From Butyrivibrio sp. (lineage in GTDB: Bacteria; Bacillota; Clostridia; Lachnospirales; Lachnospiraceae): a DNA stretch of 64,000 bases. Positions 26,779-35,228 of the stretch are shown here, piece by piece. The notes beneath the pieces are model-generated. The model was not told the origin of the DNA. It did not search any database and worked only from the letters and a program-made list of their open reading frames with translations. The stretch lies in assembly GCA_023664865.1 (NCBI GenBank), contig JAMPEU010000001.1:192281-256280 (forward strand), in the 5' to 3' direction. How positions within the stretch are numbered: the stretch's first letter is position 1; each line of letters begins with the position of its first letter. Both the position numbers and the translations under genes were made by a program.

Positions 26779-28518
26779 ATGGAAAAGATGAAAAACAAAA
26801 GTATTGCCGAGCGCATGAACAAGATGAGCTACAATAATTTCAACGTCAGCGTATATTGTCCGGTCGGCAATGTCAACCAGATTACCGATTTTGAAGAGTT
26901 TGAGGAAAAGTTCAAGCTTTTGTCCGAGAATGTCAAAATAGGCAGGGTTTATCTCGAGTGTTACCGCGGTATGGAGTGGTGCAGTAAGGAGCATCTTATT
27001 AAGGTAAAAGAATATTTTGAAAGCAAAGGCATTGCAGCTTCCGGCGGAATTACTACCTGCGACAGCAGCAATAACAACGGCTTTGTATCGCTTTGCTATT
27101 CTACTGCGAAGGGACAGGATATCTTGAAAAAAGCGGTTGCCTTAAACGCAGAGGTGTTTGATGAATTTATTTTCGACGATTTCTATTTCCTCAACTGCCG
27201 CTGCGCAGAGTGTATAAAGAATAAAGGCGACAGGAGCTGGTCGCAGTTCAGGCTCGAGCAAAAGAAATGGATTACCGAAGAACTGGTAATGAAAACCGCT
27301 AAGGAAATCAATCCCGATATCAACGTAATTGTAAAATACCCGCAGTGGTATGAAGATTATAACGAAACCGGGTACGATCTTGTAATGGAGCCGGCATTGT
27401 TTGATTCCATCTATACGGGAACCGAGACCAGAAATCCTTCCTACTGCCAGCAGCATCTTCCCAAGTATTTAAGCTATTTTGTCATGAGATATCTGGAAAG
27501 CGCCGCTCCCGGCAGAAACCTCGGCGGCTGGTTCGATCCGTTTGAATGTACCTATAACCTTACCTCATACCTTGAGCAGGGATACTTAACTCTGTTTGCC
27601 AAAGCAAAAGAAGTGACCTTGTTCTGTCTGGGCGCACTGATTAATGCTCCCGATTTCCGCCTATTTTCTCCGGCTGTCGGTGAGATGTTTAACGAGATAG
27701 ACGCTTATCTGGGCGAGTTAGGCAATCCTATAGGAGCTGCCGCATACAGGCCTGAATATGCAAGAGGAGAAAATAACCTGCACAACTATCTGGGAATGTG
27801 CGGCATTCCCCTTGAACCATATATCAGCTATCCTGAAGACGAAAAAGTTATCTTCCTTACCGAAGGCGCGGCGGAAGATGCGGATATTACGGCAAAAATG
27901 AAAAAGAGCCTTTTAAACGGCGCAGATGTAATAGTTACAAGCGGCTTTGTAAGAAAACTTGGCGAGGCGTTTAAGGATTTCGTCAATGTATCCTATTCCG
28001 CAAGAAAAGCTTTAGTCAGCGAATATGCAGACACTAAAGACAACGGTTTGACCGTCAGCGGTAAATATTACGGAGATACCAAGATTTTAATCCCACAGCT
28101 TGACTACTGCACCAACGATATCTGGGAGCTTGCCGCCGCATACGGAACCGACAATAATTTCCCGATTGTATTAAGATGCAGCTACGGAAGCGGTCAGCTC
28201 TCAATTATCACTATCCCCGATAATATGGGCGACATATACCACTACCCTGCTCAGGTGCTTAATGTAATCCGCAGCCTGTTTACAAAGGAAATGCCCGCTA
28301 TGATAGAAGGTTCTTCCAAAGTACAGATTTTTGTCTATGACAACAACAAAATCATTGTACGCTCAGACCTTGACTATTATGAGAGCGTAACAATTAAGCT
28401 TGATGATAGCATAACAACCGTAACGGAATTGATAAGCGGAAGGAACATTCCCGTTACAAACCATAGAATCACCCTACAGATGTCCCCTGCGGTAAATTAT
28501 GTACTTTCATTGCAGTAA
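26779..28518 (+). CDS. Predicted TIM-barrel carbohydrate-active enzyme, family unassigned
   Basis: It has 579 aa and no signal peptide or membrane segment, so it should be cytoplasmic. The N-terminal 330 residues look like an alpha/beta barrel (VGRVYLECYRG-like strand, then GIAASGGITT, then FDEFIFDDFYFLNCRCAECI, then VIVKYPQWYEDY). The DDFYF acidic pair at the end of a strand could be catalytic, and the close cysteines of NCRCAEC could bind metal or form a structural cluster. The C-terminal part has a glutamine-amidotransferase-like or beta-galactosidase-trimerisation-like region, then a beta-sandwich end, as in GH42-like enzymes. It converges on a sugar ABC transporter operon, suggesting hydrolysis of an imported oligosaccharide. 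I cannot name the family. RBS AAGGGAG lies about 7 nt upstream. Confidence 0.7.
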   Translation: MEKMKNKSIAERMNKMSYNNFNVSVYCPVGNVNQITDFEEFEEKFKLLSENVKIGRVYLECYRGMEWCSKEHLIKVKEYFESKGIAASGGITTCDSSNNNGFVSLCYSTAKGQDILKKAVALNAEVFDEFIFDDFYFLNCRCAECIKNKGDRSWSQFRLEQKKWITEELVMKTAKEINPDINVIVKYPQWYEDYNETGYDLVMEPALFDSIYTGTETRNPSYCQQHLPKYLSYFVMRYLESAAPGRNLGGWFDPFECTYNLTSYLEQGYLTLFAKAKEVTLFCLGALINAPDFRLFSPAVGEMFNEIDAYLGELGNPIGAAAYRPEYARGENNLHNYLGMCGIPLEPYISYPEDEKVIFLTEGAAEDADITAKMKKSLLNGADVIVTSGFVRKLGEAFKDFVNVSYSARKALVSEYADTKDNGLTVSGKYYGDTKILIPQLDYCTNDIWELAAAYGTDNNFPIVLRCSYGSGQLSIITIPDNMGDIYHYPAQVLNVIRSLFTKEMPAMIEGSSKVQIFVYDNNKIIVRSDLDYYESVTIKLDDSITTVTELISGRNIPVTNHRITLQMSPAVNYVLSLQ

Positions 28519-28521
28519 TAT

Positions 28522-28553
28522 CAAAAAAAGACTCCGGAAAACTCCGGAGTCTT
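28522..28553 (-). terminator. Terminator of the sugar ABC transporter operon
   Basis: AAGACTCCGG (28528-28537) and CCGGAGTCTT (28544-28553) form a 10-bp stem. On the minus strand it is followed by seven T residues, so it terminates the solute-binding protein transcript. It may also act on the convergent plus-strand gene. Confidence 0.88.
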
Positions 28554-28567
28554 AATTGTATCAAATA

Positions 28568-30157
28568 TTAGTTACCTGATTTCCAAGCTTCATACTGTGA
28601 AGAGAACTCAGCTAAAACTTCCTGATATCCTGCTTCGTCAAGAGCTGCCTGATAAGCTTCGATTGCGCCCGGAACATCTGCCTCTGAGTAACCACCGTTC
28701 TCAAGAGGGAATCCGTACTCATCAAATACCTTCTGGCAAGCTGTGTACTGAGCTTCTACAGGAGACTTATCAAAACGGAATCCTGCTGCGCTTGATGTCT
28801 GTGCTCCACCGTTGAAGTCTTTGTACAAGTCGCCGAAACCATCAGGCTGATTGTACATAGGAGTAACGATTGTAGCAGATGCTGACTCCCACATAGAGTG
28901 GTTGTACTTATCGCTCGCATAATCTTCTGTACTCTGAAGAATGTGACCATTCTCATCATATCCGAAATCTTCGCCTTCAATACCGAATGTATACATATCA
29001 GCAAGTTTGCTGTCGGTGTAAAGAAGTCCCATGAAATCGATACAAGCCTGTGCCTGCTCAGGTGTGCTGTTTGCTGTTACGCAGTAGCATGAACCAAGAG
29101 CTGATGTTGAATGAGCCCATCTGCCTGTGTAAGACTGTAATACAACTTCCTGTCCATAACGGCTTTCTGCTTCATCATTAACCGGAAGATCTGTCCACCA
29201 TGTGATTGCCCAATCATGTGACTGAGTTGTGGTATCGCCTGTTACCTTAGTAACATCATCTTCAGAAATGTAACCTGCATCTGCCCACTTACCCATCAAT
29301 GTACAGAACTCTAAGTATTCATCTGTAAGAACAACATCTACAACTGTATCTGTGTCTCTGTCAACTGCAACCCAGTTAGATGTAGCATCTGCTGTGAAGA
29401 AATCAAAGCTGTCGATGTACCATCTGTAGAACATAGCTGTCTTCTGTGTAAGGTAAGGATATTTAAGTCCTTCTGCCTTAGCATCAGCAAGCATCGGCTC
29501 AAGGTCAGCAAGTTTCTTTACGTTAGAGAAATCCCAACCATACTTGTCAGCAATTTCCTTACGAGCTATGATATCATAACCTTCTACATTGTCTTTGTAT
29601 ACAGGAATGTAGTAGTTTCTGCCGTTGTACTTGGTAGCTTCCCACTGTCCTTCATCCATTGACGCATAAAGAGGTGTTCCCGGAAGTAAATCGGTAATAT
29701 CATAAACAGCGTTTGCAGGAACAAGGTCATTTGTTCCGATGGTGCTTTCCCATGAAGCTGTCCACAACAGGTTAATCTCGTTGGCAGCCAGTGCCATGTT
29801 AGCCTTATCCGTGTACTCTCCAGAACCGATATCAGTAAGTACGATCTGAACGTTAATCTTGTCTTTGATGTACTCGTTGATGGCATCCTGTACTTTCTGA
29901 ACCTGTGCGGAATCAGGAGTTGCAAGATTGAATGTGTTTCTTGTTACGTTGATAGTTACATAATCACCTGATGCAGCGTCCCCCCCCGTTGAACCGGTAT
30001 CCGCAGAAGAACCGGAATCTGACGGTGTGGTTGTCTGTGTGTCATTGCCTGTAGACGATGACTGGCCGCCGTCTCCGCTGTCGTTGCCGCAGCCAACAAG
30101 TAATGTTGCTGTCATAGCGCCAGCTAAAACCAAAGCCAAAAGTTTTTTGATTTTCAT
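28568..30157 (-). CDS. Extracellular sugar-binding lipoprotein of an Lpl-type ABC importer
   Basis: It has 529 aa. The lipoprotein signal peptide ends LLVGC with lipidated Cys23, followed by a Ser/Gly/Thr/Asp-rich linker (25-65) and a large two-lobed solute-binding domain of the LplA/YtcQ size class (over 480 aa, larger than maltose-type binding proteins). It captures an oligosaccharide outside the membrane and delivers it to the two permeases encoded just upstream. No ATPase gene is present, as is usual for this family, which shares an MsmX-like ATPase encoded elsewhere. A run of eight G residues (coding strand, 29987-29980) lies in the linker. Last gene of a three-gene operon; RBS GGGAGG. 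Confidence 0.93.
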   Translation of the reverse strand: MKIKKLLALVLAGAMTATLLVGCGNDSGDGGQSSSTGNDTQTTTPSDSGSSADTGSTGGDAASGDYVTINVTRNTFNLATPDSAQVQKVQDAINEYIKDKINVQIVLTDIGSGEYTDKANMALAANEINLLWTASWESTIGTNDLVPANAVYDITDLLPGTPLYASMDEGQWEATKYNGRNYYIPVYKDNVEGYDIIARKEIADKYGWDFSNVKKLADLEPMLADAKAEGLKYPYLTQKTAMFYRWYIDSFDFFTADATSNWVAVDRDTDTVVDVVLTDEYLEFCTLMGKWADAGYISEDDVTKVTGDTTTQSHDWAITWWTDLPVNDEAESRYGQEVVLQSYTGRWAHSTSALGSCYCVTANSTPEQAQACIDFMGLLYTDSKLADMYTFGIEGEDFGYDENGHILQSTEDYASDKYNHSMWESASATIVTPMYNQPDGFGDLYKDFNGGAQTSSAAGFRFDKSPVEAQYTACQKVFDEYGFPLENGGYSEADVPGAIEAYQAALDEAGYQEVLAEFSSQYEAWKSGN

Positions 30158-30229
30158 TGCTAAAAATCCTCCCTTTTATTTCTATTTATTTCTAATCCTC
30201 CGCACTATTGCATTGGATTGAAACCTAAA

Positions 30230-31162
30230 TTAACCCTTTACGGAACCTACCGTAAGACCTTTTACAAAGTATTTCTGGAAGAACGGATATACTACCATAA
30301 TAGGAGCTATAACTACAACAACGGTTGCCATTGTTGCCGAATACTGCGGTATATTTCCGCCCATCGCCGCTCTTGCCGCTGCCGGAACATTCGAGTTGTT
30401 AAGCAAAAACTCTATACTCTTCTGGATATTAACGAGCAAAAGCTGTAACGGTTTCTTGGCATCGGACGTAATATAGAGCATCGCATTCTGCCAGTCATTC
30501 CAATAAGCCGTAGCCATCATGAATCCTACTGCTGCCAGCGAAGGCTTGAGCAGCGGAAGCGTAATCTGGAAAAAGGTACGATACTCACCCGCTCCGTCGA
30601 TTTTAGCAGCTTCCATAAGCTCTCCCGGAATACTGTTCGCAATATAGGTTCTTAATATTATTACATTCATGGTCGAAACGCACAAGGGCAGAATCAATAA
30701 CCATAAGCTGTCTTTCAAATGATAATAAGTTGTAAATATAATATATCCTGATAAAGTACCGCCATTGAAAAGCATCGGTATCAGCAGATATATTGATAAA
30801 AACTTGGATAAACGGAAATCCGGCCTGCTGATGGAATATGCGAACATACTCATAAGCAGTAAGCCTAACAAAGTTCCGAATACCGTGATAAAAATCGTTA
30901 CCCCATACGATGTCAAAAGCTGCTTGCCGTATTTTAACACGGACTCCATACCGCTTAACGACCACTTTTCAGGTATAAAAGCGAAACCGTTCTTATTAAT
31001 CGACTGCTCATCGGTAAATGCGGCAACAAATACAAGGATAACCGGCAATGCGCAGAATAATGTATACAGCAGAAGGAAAAAGCCGAGTATATATTGTCCT
31101 ATTCCTTTTTTCTCCGTTTTAGACATTGCCAAATCGGCTGAATTACCTTTTCTCTTACTCAT
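30230..31162 (-). CDS. Sugar ABC transporter permease (LplC/YtcP-like)
   Basis: It has 310 aa and six predicted membrane helices. The cytoplasmic coupling motif of binding-protein-dependent permeases is visible as ELMEAAKIDGAGEYRTFFQITLPLLKP (EAA loop, about 195-220). The C-terminal KGLTVGSVKG is typical of the LplC/YtcP branch. It pairs with the permease encoded 21 bp upstream to form the channel. RBS GGGGGAGGAG is very strong. Confidence 0.94.
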   Translation of the reverse strand: MSKRKGNSADLAMSKTEKKGIGQYILGFFLLLYTLFCALPVILVFVAAFTDEQSINKNGFAFIPEKWSLSGMESVLKYGKQLLTSYGVTIFITVFGTLLGLLLMSMFAYSISRPDFRLSKFLSIYLLIPMLFNGGTLSGYIIFTTYYHLKDSLWLLILPLCVSTMNVIILRTYIANSIPGELMEAAKIDGAGEYRTFFQITLPLLKPSLAAVGFMMATAYWNDWQNAMLYITSDAKKPLQLLLVNIQKSIEFLLNNSNVPAAARAAMGGNIPQYSATMATVVVVIAPIMVVYPFFQKYFVKGLTVGSVKG

Positions 31163-31183
31163 ATCTCAATCTCCTCCCCCTTA

Positions 31184-32089
31184 TTAGAATAACGAATCTT
31201 CCGGTGAAATCTTGCGTACCATGCCGTTAGCAAACAACATTAGCAGCAAGCCCACAACGGACTGGAAAAGACTGGTTGCGGCAACAAAGCCAAAGTTTGA
31301 ACTCTTCAAAATCGCATTCAGCACATAAGAGTCAATAACCTGTGTCGTCCCATACAGCTGTCCGTTATTTCTTGTTACCTGATAGAAGAGACCTGTATCG
31401 GAACGCATAACCGAACCAACGGAAAGAAGCAGCATAACCGTAATCATCGGAAGCAGCGACGGCAAAGTAATGTGCCAAATCTGTTTCCATTTATTAGCTC
31501 CGTCAATCTGAGCCGCTTCATAAAGCTCCGTATCAATACCAGCAAGAACTGACATATACAAAACCGAACCATAACCTACACTGTTCCAAATCTTAACTAT
31601 GGTCAAAATTGCCGGCCACAATGAAGCGGTTGAATAAAATCTCGTACTCATTCCGAAAGTATGATTCAGAATACCTGTATCGGTACTAATGAATGCGTAT
31701 ACGATAAACTGTACTGCCGCATATGAAATAAATACCGGAACAATCATGATGGTCTGCATCGTCTTAGCCACTTTTTTAAAGAGGAACTGGTCGATTGCAA
31801 TCGCAAGCACCACGTTTAAAAATGTTCCTAAGCCTGTGAAAATTATGTAATACATAAGAGTGTTCCTAGTCATGGTAATGAACGTACTCTTTGAGGCTAT
31901 CAGGAACTTGAAGTTATCAATTCCGTTCCACGGACTTGCCCAAATACCTTTCGAGTAATCAAAGTTTTTGAACGCCATTACCAGACCTGCCATTGGAACG
32001 TACATGATAAAGAACAAAATCAAAAATACCGGCAAAGCCATTATTACATGCGCTCGGTGCTTCCATGTGTTTTGAAGAAAACCTTTCAT
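31184..32089 (-). CDS. Sugar ABC transporter permease (LplB/YteP-like)
   Basis: It has 301 aa and six predicted helices, with an N-terminal region containing YVPMAGLVMAFKNFDY, characteristic of the LplB/YteP branch. The EAA loop is ELYEAAQIDGANKWKQIWHITLPSL. First gene of the operon (LplB-like, LplC-like, binding protein). A sigma-A-type promoter is about 50 bp upstream. Substrates in this branch are often plant or host oligosaccharides; the substrate here is not predictable. Confidence 0.94.
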   Translation of the reverse strand: MKGFLQNTWKHRAHVIMALPVFLILFFIMYVPMAGLVMAFKNFDYSKGIWASPWNGIDNFKFLIASKSTFITMTRNTLMYYIIFTGLGTFLNVVLAIAIDQFLFKKVAKTMQTIMIVPVFISYAAVQFIVYAFISTDTGILNHTFGMSTRFYSTASLWPAILTIVKIWNSVGYGSVLYMSVLAGIDTELYEAAQIDGANKWKQIWHITLPSLLPMITVMLLLSVGSVMRSDTGLFYQVTRNNGQLYGTTQVIDSYVLNAILKSSNFGFVAATSLFQSVVGLLLMLFANGMVRKISPEDSLF

Positions 32090-32137
32090 TGCATCTACCC
32101 CCTATTAACTTAATCGTTTTCGCAATTCGTTATATAT

Positions 32138-32166
32138 ATGATATAGCATTTTTGGATATTTTGCAA
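32138..32166 (-). promoter_or_regulatory. Promoter of the sugar ABC operon
   Basis: On the minus strand TTGCAA (32166-32161) and TATCAT (32143-32138) are 17 bp apart, in an AT-rich region. No separate operator palindrome was obvious. Confidence 0.6.
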
Positions 32167-32230
32167 TACTTATTTAGATTTTTTTGTGCATTTTTAGCAA
32201 AACTGCATTAACCGCACCGATAATACATCG

Positions 32231-32656
32231 TCAATCTGCCAAGTTTTCCCTTATTTTTTCAATCATTTCTTCATATTCCGCTTCACTCAAATACTTCTTA
32301 TCAGGATTCATCTGGAACGTTCCGCCCCATTCATCCCCATCTTTATATTTAGGAACCAGGTGCATATGCAGATGGCAGCCGGTATCGCCATATGCGCCAT
32401 AATTGAGCTTATCAGGCTTAAACGCCGCATGAATAGCCTTAGCCGCCTTTGTCACATCTGCCATAAAGCGGTTTCGCTCTTCTTCGCTTATATCCACAAT
32501 CTCACTGACATGATCCTTATAAGCCACTATACATCGCCCCATCTTGCTCTGCTCCTTAAACAAAATCAACTGACTCACATCCAAATCACAAATCTTAATT
32601 CCGAACTTACCTAACAGCTCGCCACCTTGACAGTATCCGCAATTATTATCTTTCAT
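32231..32656 (-). CDS. HIT-family nucleotide-binding protein
   Basis: It has 141 aa. The histidine triad is HLHMHLVPK near the C-terminus, and CGYCQGG near the N-terminus is a likely zinc knuckle. HIT proteins hydrolyse or transfer nucleoside phosphoramidates and dinucleoside polyphosphates through the middle His. The C-terminal addition TFQMNPDKKYLSEAEYEEMIEKI is common in Clostridia members. It lies between the ABC operon and palindromic element D; the ribosome site is moderate. Confidence 0.92.
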   Translation of the reverse strand: MKDNNCGYCQGGELLGKFGIKICDLDVSQLILFKEQSKMGRCIVAYKDHVSEIVDISEEERNRFMADVTKAAKAIHAAFKPDKLNYGAYGDTGCHLHMHLVPKYKDGDEWGGTFQMNPDKKYLSEAEYEEMIEKIRENLAD

Positions 32657-32717
32657 ATTAAATAACCCTTTACCTTTCTCGATATGCTAATTTTTTATTA
32701 CTATTCACAATATTTAG

Positions 32718-32856
32718 GCGACATGGACTCATATGTTTCCTCTTGAGGTCCTTGTAAAACGCCGGTACTTAGCGAGGTATTTTCGAGCTTAGTACCGCTG
32801 CGATTTTACACGGAGCGAGAGCGTGCCTCAAGTGGCAGCATATGAGTTCATGTCGC
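32718..32856 (+). repeat. Dispersed palindromic element, copy D
   Basis: A 139-bp element. Arms GCGACATGGACTCATATG (32718-32735) and CATATGAGTTCATGTCGC (32839-32856) pair over 18 bp with one G-T wobble. Next inside come CTTGAGG/CCTCAAG, then the TGTAAAA/TTTTACA stem and the CGGTACTTAGCGAGG core. It is very close to copy E on the opposite strand, but with compensated changes in the arms (CTTGAGG here, CTTGTGG in E). It lies 33 bp after the glgP stop and about 60 bp before the HIT gene. Confidence 0.88.
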
Positions 32857-32889
32857 ATTCAGCCATATATTGACTATGAACAGTAACAA

Positions 32890-35199
32890 TTATTTCAACT
32901 TCCAAATATCCCTGTTATACTCCTCTATCGTCCTGTCGGAAGAGAAGAATCCCGCCTTCGCGATATTGACTAACATCATCCTTCTCCATTTATCCTGATC
33001 CTCATAATCGGCAAACATCTTATCCTTAGTCTTAATATAATCCTCTAAATCAAGAAGCGTCATAAACCAGTCCTTATTCAGCAGTTCCTTATAAAGCCTT
33101 TCCAAATTCTTCTTATGTCCCACTTTAAGCGCTTCCTTGCTGACGATAAAATCAACTGCCGCCTTGATGTCGGGATTATTCTTATAATAATCTTTGGATA
33201 CATAGTCCGCCTTTTTATAATGCTTGATGACCTGCTCGGATTTTTCCCCGAAAATATATATGTTATCGTCGCCTACAAGTTCATGAATCTCCACGTTTGC
33301 ACCGTCTGAAGTACCCAGCGTTACGGCGCCGTTTAACATAAATTTCATATTTCCGGTTCCCGACGCTTCCTTTGAGGCGAGTGAAATCTGTTCGGAGATG
33401 TCACATGCGGGAATCATTTTCTCCGCGTAGGATACGTTATAATTCTCTACCATAAGAACGGTCATATACGGGCTTACGTCAGGATCGTTATTGATAATCT
33501 CCTGCAGTACCAAAAGCAGATGGATGATATCCTGCGCAATGATATAAGCCGGCGCGGCTTTAGCCCCGAAAATAAAGGTCATAGGTCTTACAGGCTTCTT
33601 GCCCGCCTTTGTTTCCAGATATTTATGGATAATATACAGCGCGTTCATCTGCTGACGCTTATATTCATGCAGCCTCTTAGACTGAATGTCAAAGACAGAG
33701 TCAGGGTTTAAGGCAACTCCTTCCACTTCCTTCACATAAGCCGCTAAGTCCTTCTTGCGGTTCATCTTAATCTCTGCGATTCTGTTAAGCACTCTCTCAT
33801 CGTCCTTATATTCCAGCAGTTTTTCGAGTTTTGCCGCATCTGACTTATAGCCGTCGCCGATTGTTTCTGACAGGAACGCCGCTAACTCATGATTGCAGGA
33901 CAAAAGCCATCTTCTGAAAGTGATGCCGTTAGTCTTGTTATTGAATTTCTCAGGATAAATCTTATAAAAAGCGTTAAGTTCGGTATTCTTAAGGATTTCC
34001 GTATGGATTGCCGCTACGCCGTTTACCGAAAATCCGTAATGGATATCGATATGCGCCATATGCACCCTCTTCTCCTTATCGATAATCCTTACCTTCGGAC
34101 TCTTATATTTGGCCGCCGCCCTCTTATCAAGCTCCTTAATAATCGGAACCAACTGCGGAACTACCTTCTCAAGGTATGCCAAAGGCCATTTTTCCAGCGC
34201 TTCCGCTAAAATCGTATGGTTTGTATAAGCACAGGTCTTGCTGACTACCTCGATAGCCTCGTCCATCGTGAACGCCTTCTCATTCACCAGAATCCTAATT
34301 AACTCGGGGATTATCATGGTCGGGTGCGTGTCGTTAATCTGGATTACGGCATGCTCGTACATGGTGCGCAGATCGTACTTCTTTTCCTTCATTTCCTTTA
34401 AAATAAGCTGCGCGGCGTTGCTTACCATAAAATACTGTTGGTATATGCGAAGGAGCAGTCCCGCCTCATCTGAATCATCAGGATAAAGGAAGAGCGTAAG
34501 GTTTTTCTCTATATTCTCCTTATCAAAGTCAATGCCCTTCTTCACAATCTTCTCATCTACCGACTCAATATCGAAGAGACGCAATTTATTGACGCCATTG
34601 TCATATCCTATTACGTCGATATCATAGAGTCTGGAATTAACTTTGCGGTCGCCAAACTGTACCTCAAACGTAACATCTGTTTTGTTAAGCCATGACTTAT
34701 CCTCAATCCAGTCATTCGGCTCCGCTTTTTGCAGCTTATCCTTAAATATCTGCTTGAAAAGCCCGAAATGATAATTAAGCCCGATTCCTTCCCCCGGCAG
34801 CCCCAGCGTGGCAATAGAATCCAAGAAACACGCGGCAAGGCGCCCCAGACCGCCGTTTCCTAAAGACGGTTCAGGCTCGACTTCTTCGATTGCACTTAAG
34901 CTTTTGCCGTTCTTTTTCAAAATCTCATCCAGCTTGTCATATATGCCCAGATTGATTAAATTGTTGGACAACAGTTTACCAATCAGAAATTCCGCGGAAA
35001 TATAATATATCTTCTTCTCTCCTTCAATCGGCTCGGAAACTGCCATTAACCGCTTGGATAAAAGAAGAAGACTGTAGTACAATTCCTCATTACTGCACTC
35101 GGCAACGCTCTTTCCGCAGGCACATTTTGCCTGTTCTTCCAATTCCTTCTCCAAGTTCATCACAAGTACGTCCCTTTTTAGATTACTTGCCTGTGTCAT
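32890..35199 (-). CDS. glgP: Glycogen/maltodextrin phosphorylase
   Basis: It has 769 aa, slightly shorter than the usual 800-850. This is a PLP-dependent GT35 enzyme that releases glucose-1-phosphate from alpha-1,4-glucans. The PLP-lysine block is [20 protein letters not shown], and [21 protein letters not shown] is the N-terminal active-site signature. RBS AGGAGG is just upstream. Only 29 bp separate it from the histidine kinase-DegV gene upstream, with no hairpin between, so it may be the distal gene of the signalling operon. No other glycogen genes are in the window. Confidence 0.96.
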   Translation of the reverse strand: MTQASNLKRDVLVMNLEKELEEQAKCACGKSVAECSNEELYYSLLLLSKRLMAVSEPIEGEKKIYYISAEFLIGKLLSNNLINLGIYDKLDEILKKNGKSLSAIEEVEPEPSLGNGGLGRLAACFLDSIATLGLPGEGIGLNYHFGLFKQIFKDKLQKAEPNDWIEDKSWLNKTDVTFEVQFGDRKVNSRLYDIDVIGYDNGVNKLRLFDIESVDEKIVKKGIDFDKENIEKNLTLFLYPDDSDEAGLLLRIYQQYFMVSNAAQLILKEMKEKKYDLRTMYEHAVIQINDTHPTMIIPELIRILVNEKAFTMDEAIEVVSKTCAYTNHTILAEALEKWPLAYLEKVVPQLVPIIKELDKRAAAKYKSPKVRIIDKEKRVHMAHIDIHYGFSVNGVAAIHTEILKNTELNAFYKIYPEKFNNKTNGITFRRWLLSCNHELAAFLSETIGDGYKSDAAKLEKLLEYKDDERVLNRIAEIKMNRKKDLAAYVKEVEGVALNPDSVFDIQSKRLHEYKRQQMNALYIIHKYLETKAGKKPVRPMTFIFGAKAAPAYIIAQDIIHLLLVLQEIINNDPDVSPYMTVLMVENYNVSYAEKMIPACDISEQISLASKEASGTGNMKFMLNGAVTLGTSDGANVEIHELVGDDNIYIFGEKSEQVIKHYKKADYVSKDYYKNNPDIKAAVDFIVSKEALKVGHKKNLERLYKELLNKDWFMTLLDLEDYIKTKDKMFADYEDQDKWRRMMLVNIAKAGFFSSDRTIEEYNRDIWKLK

Positions 35200-35228
35200 A
35201 AAAATACCTCCTTAAAATAAAGTTAATA

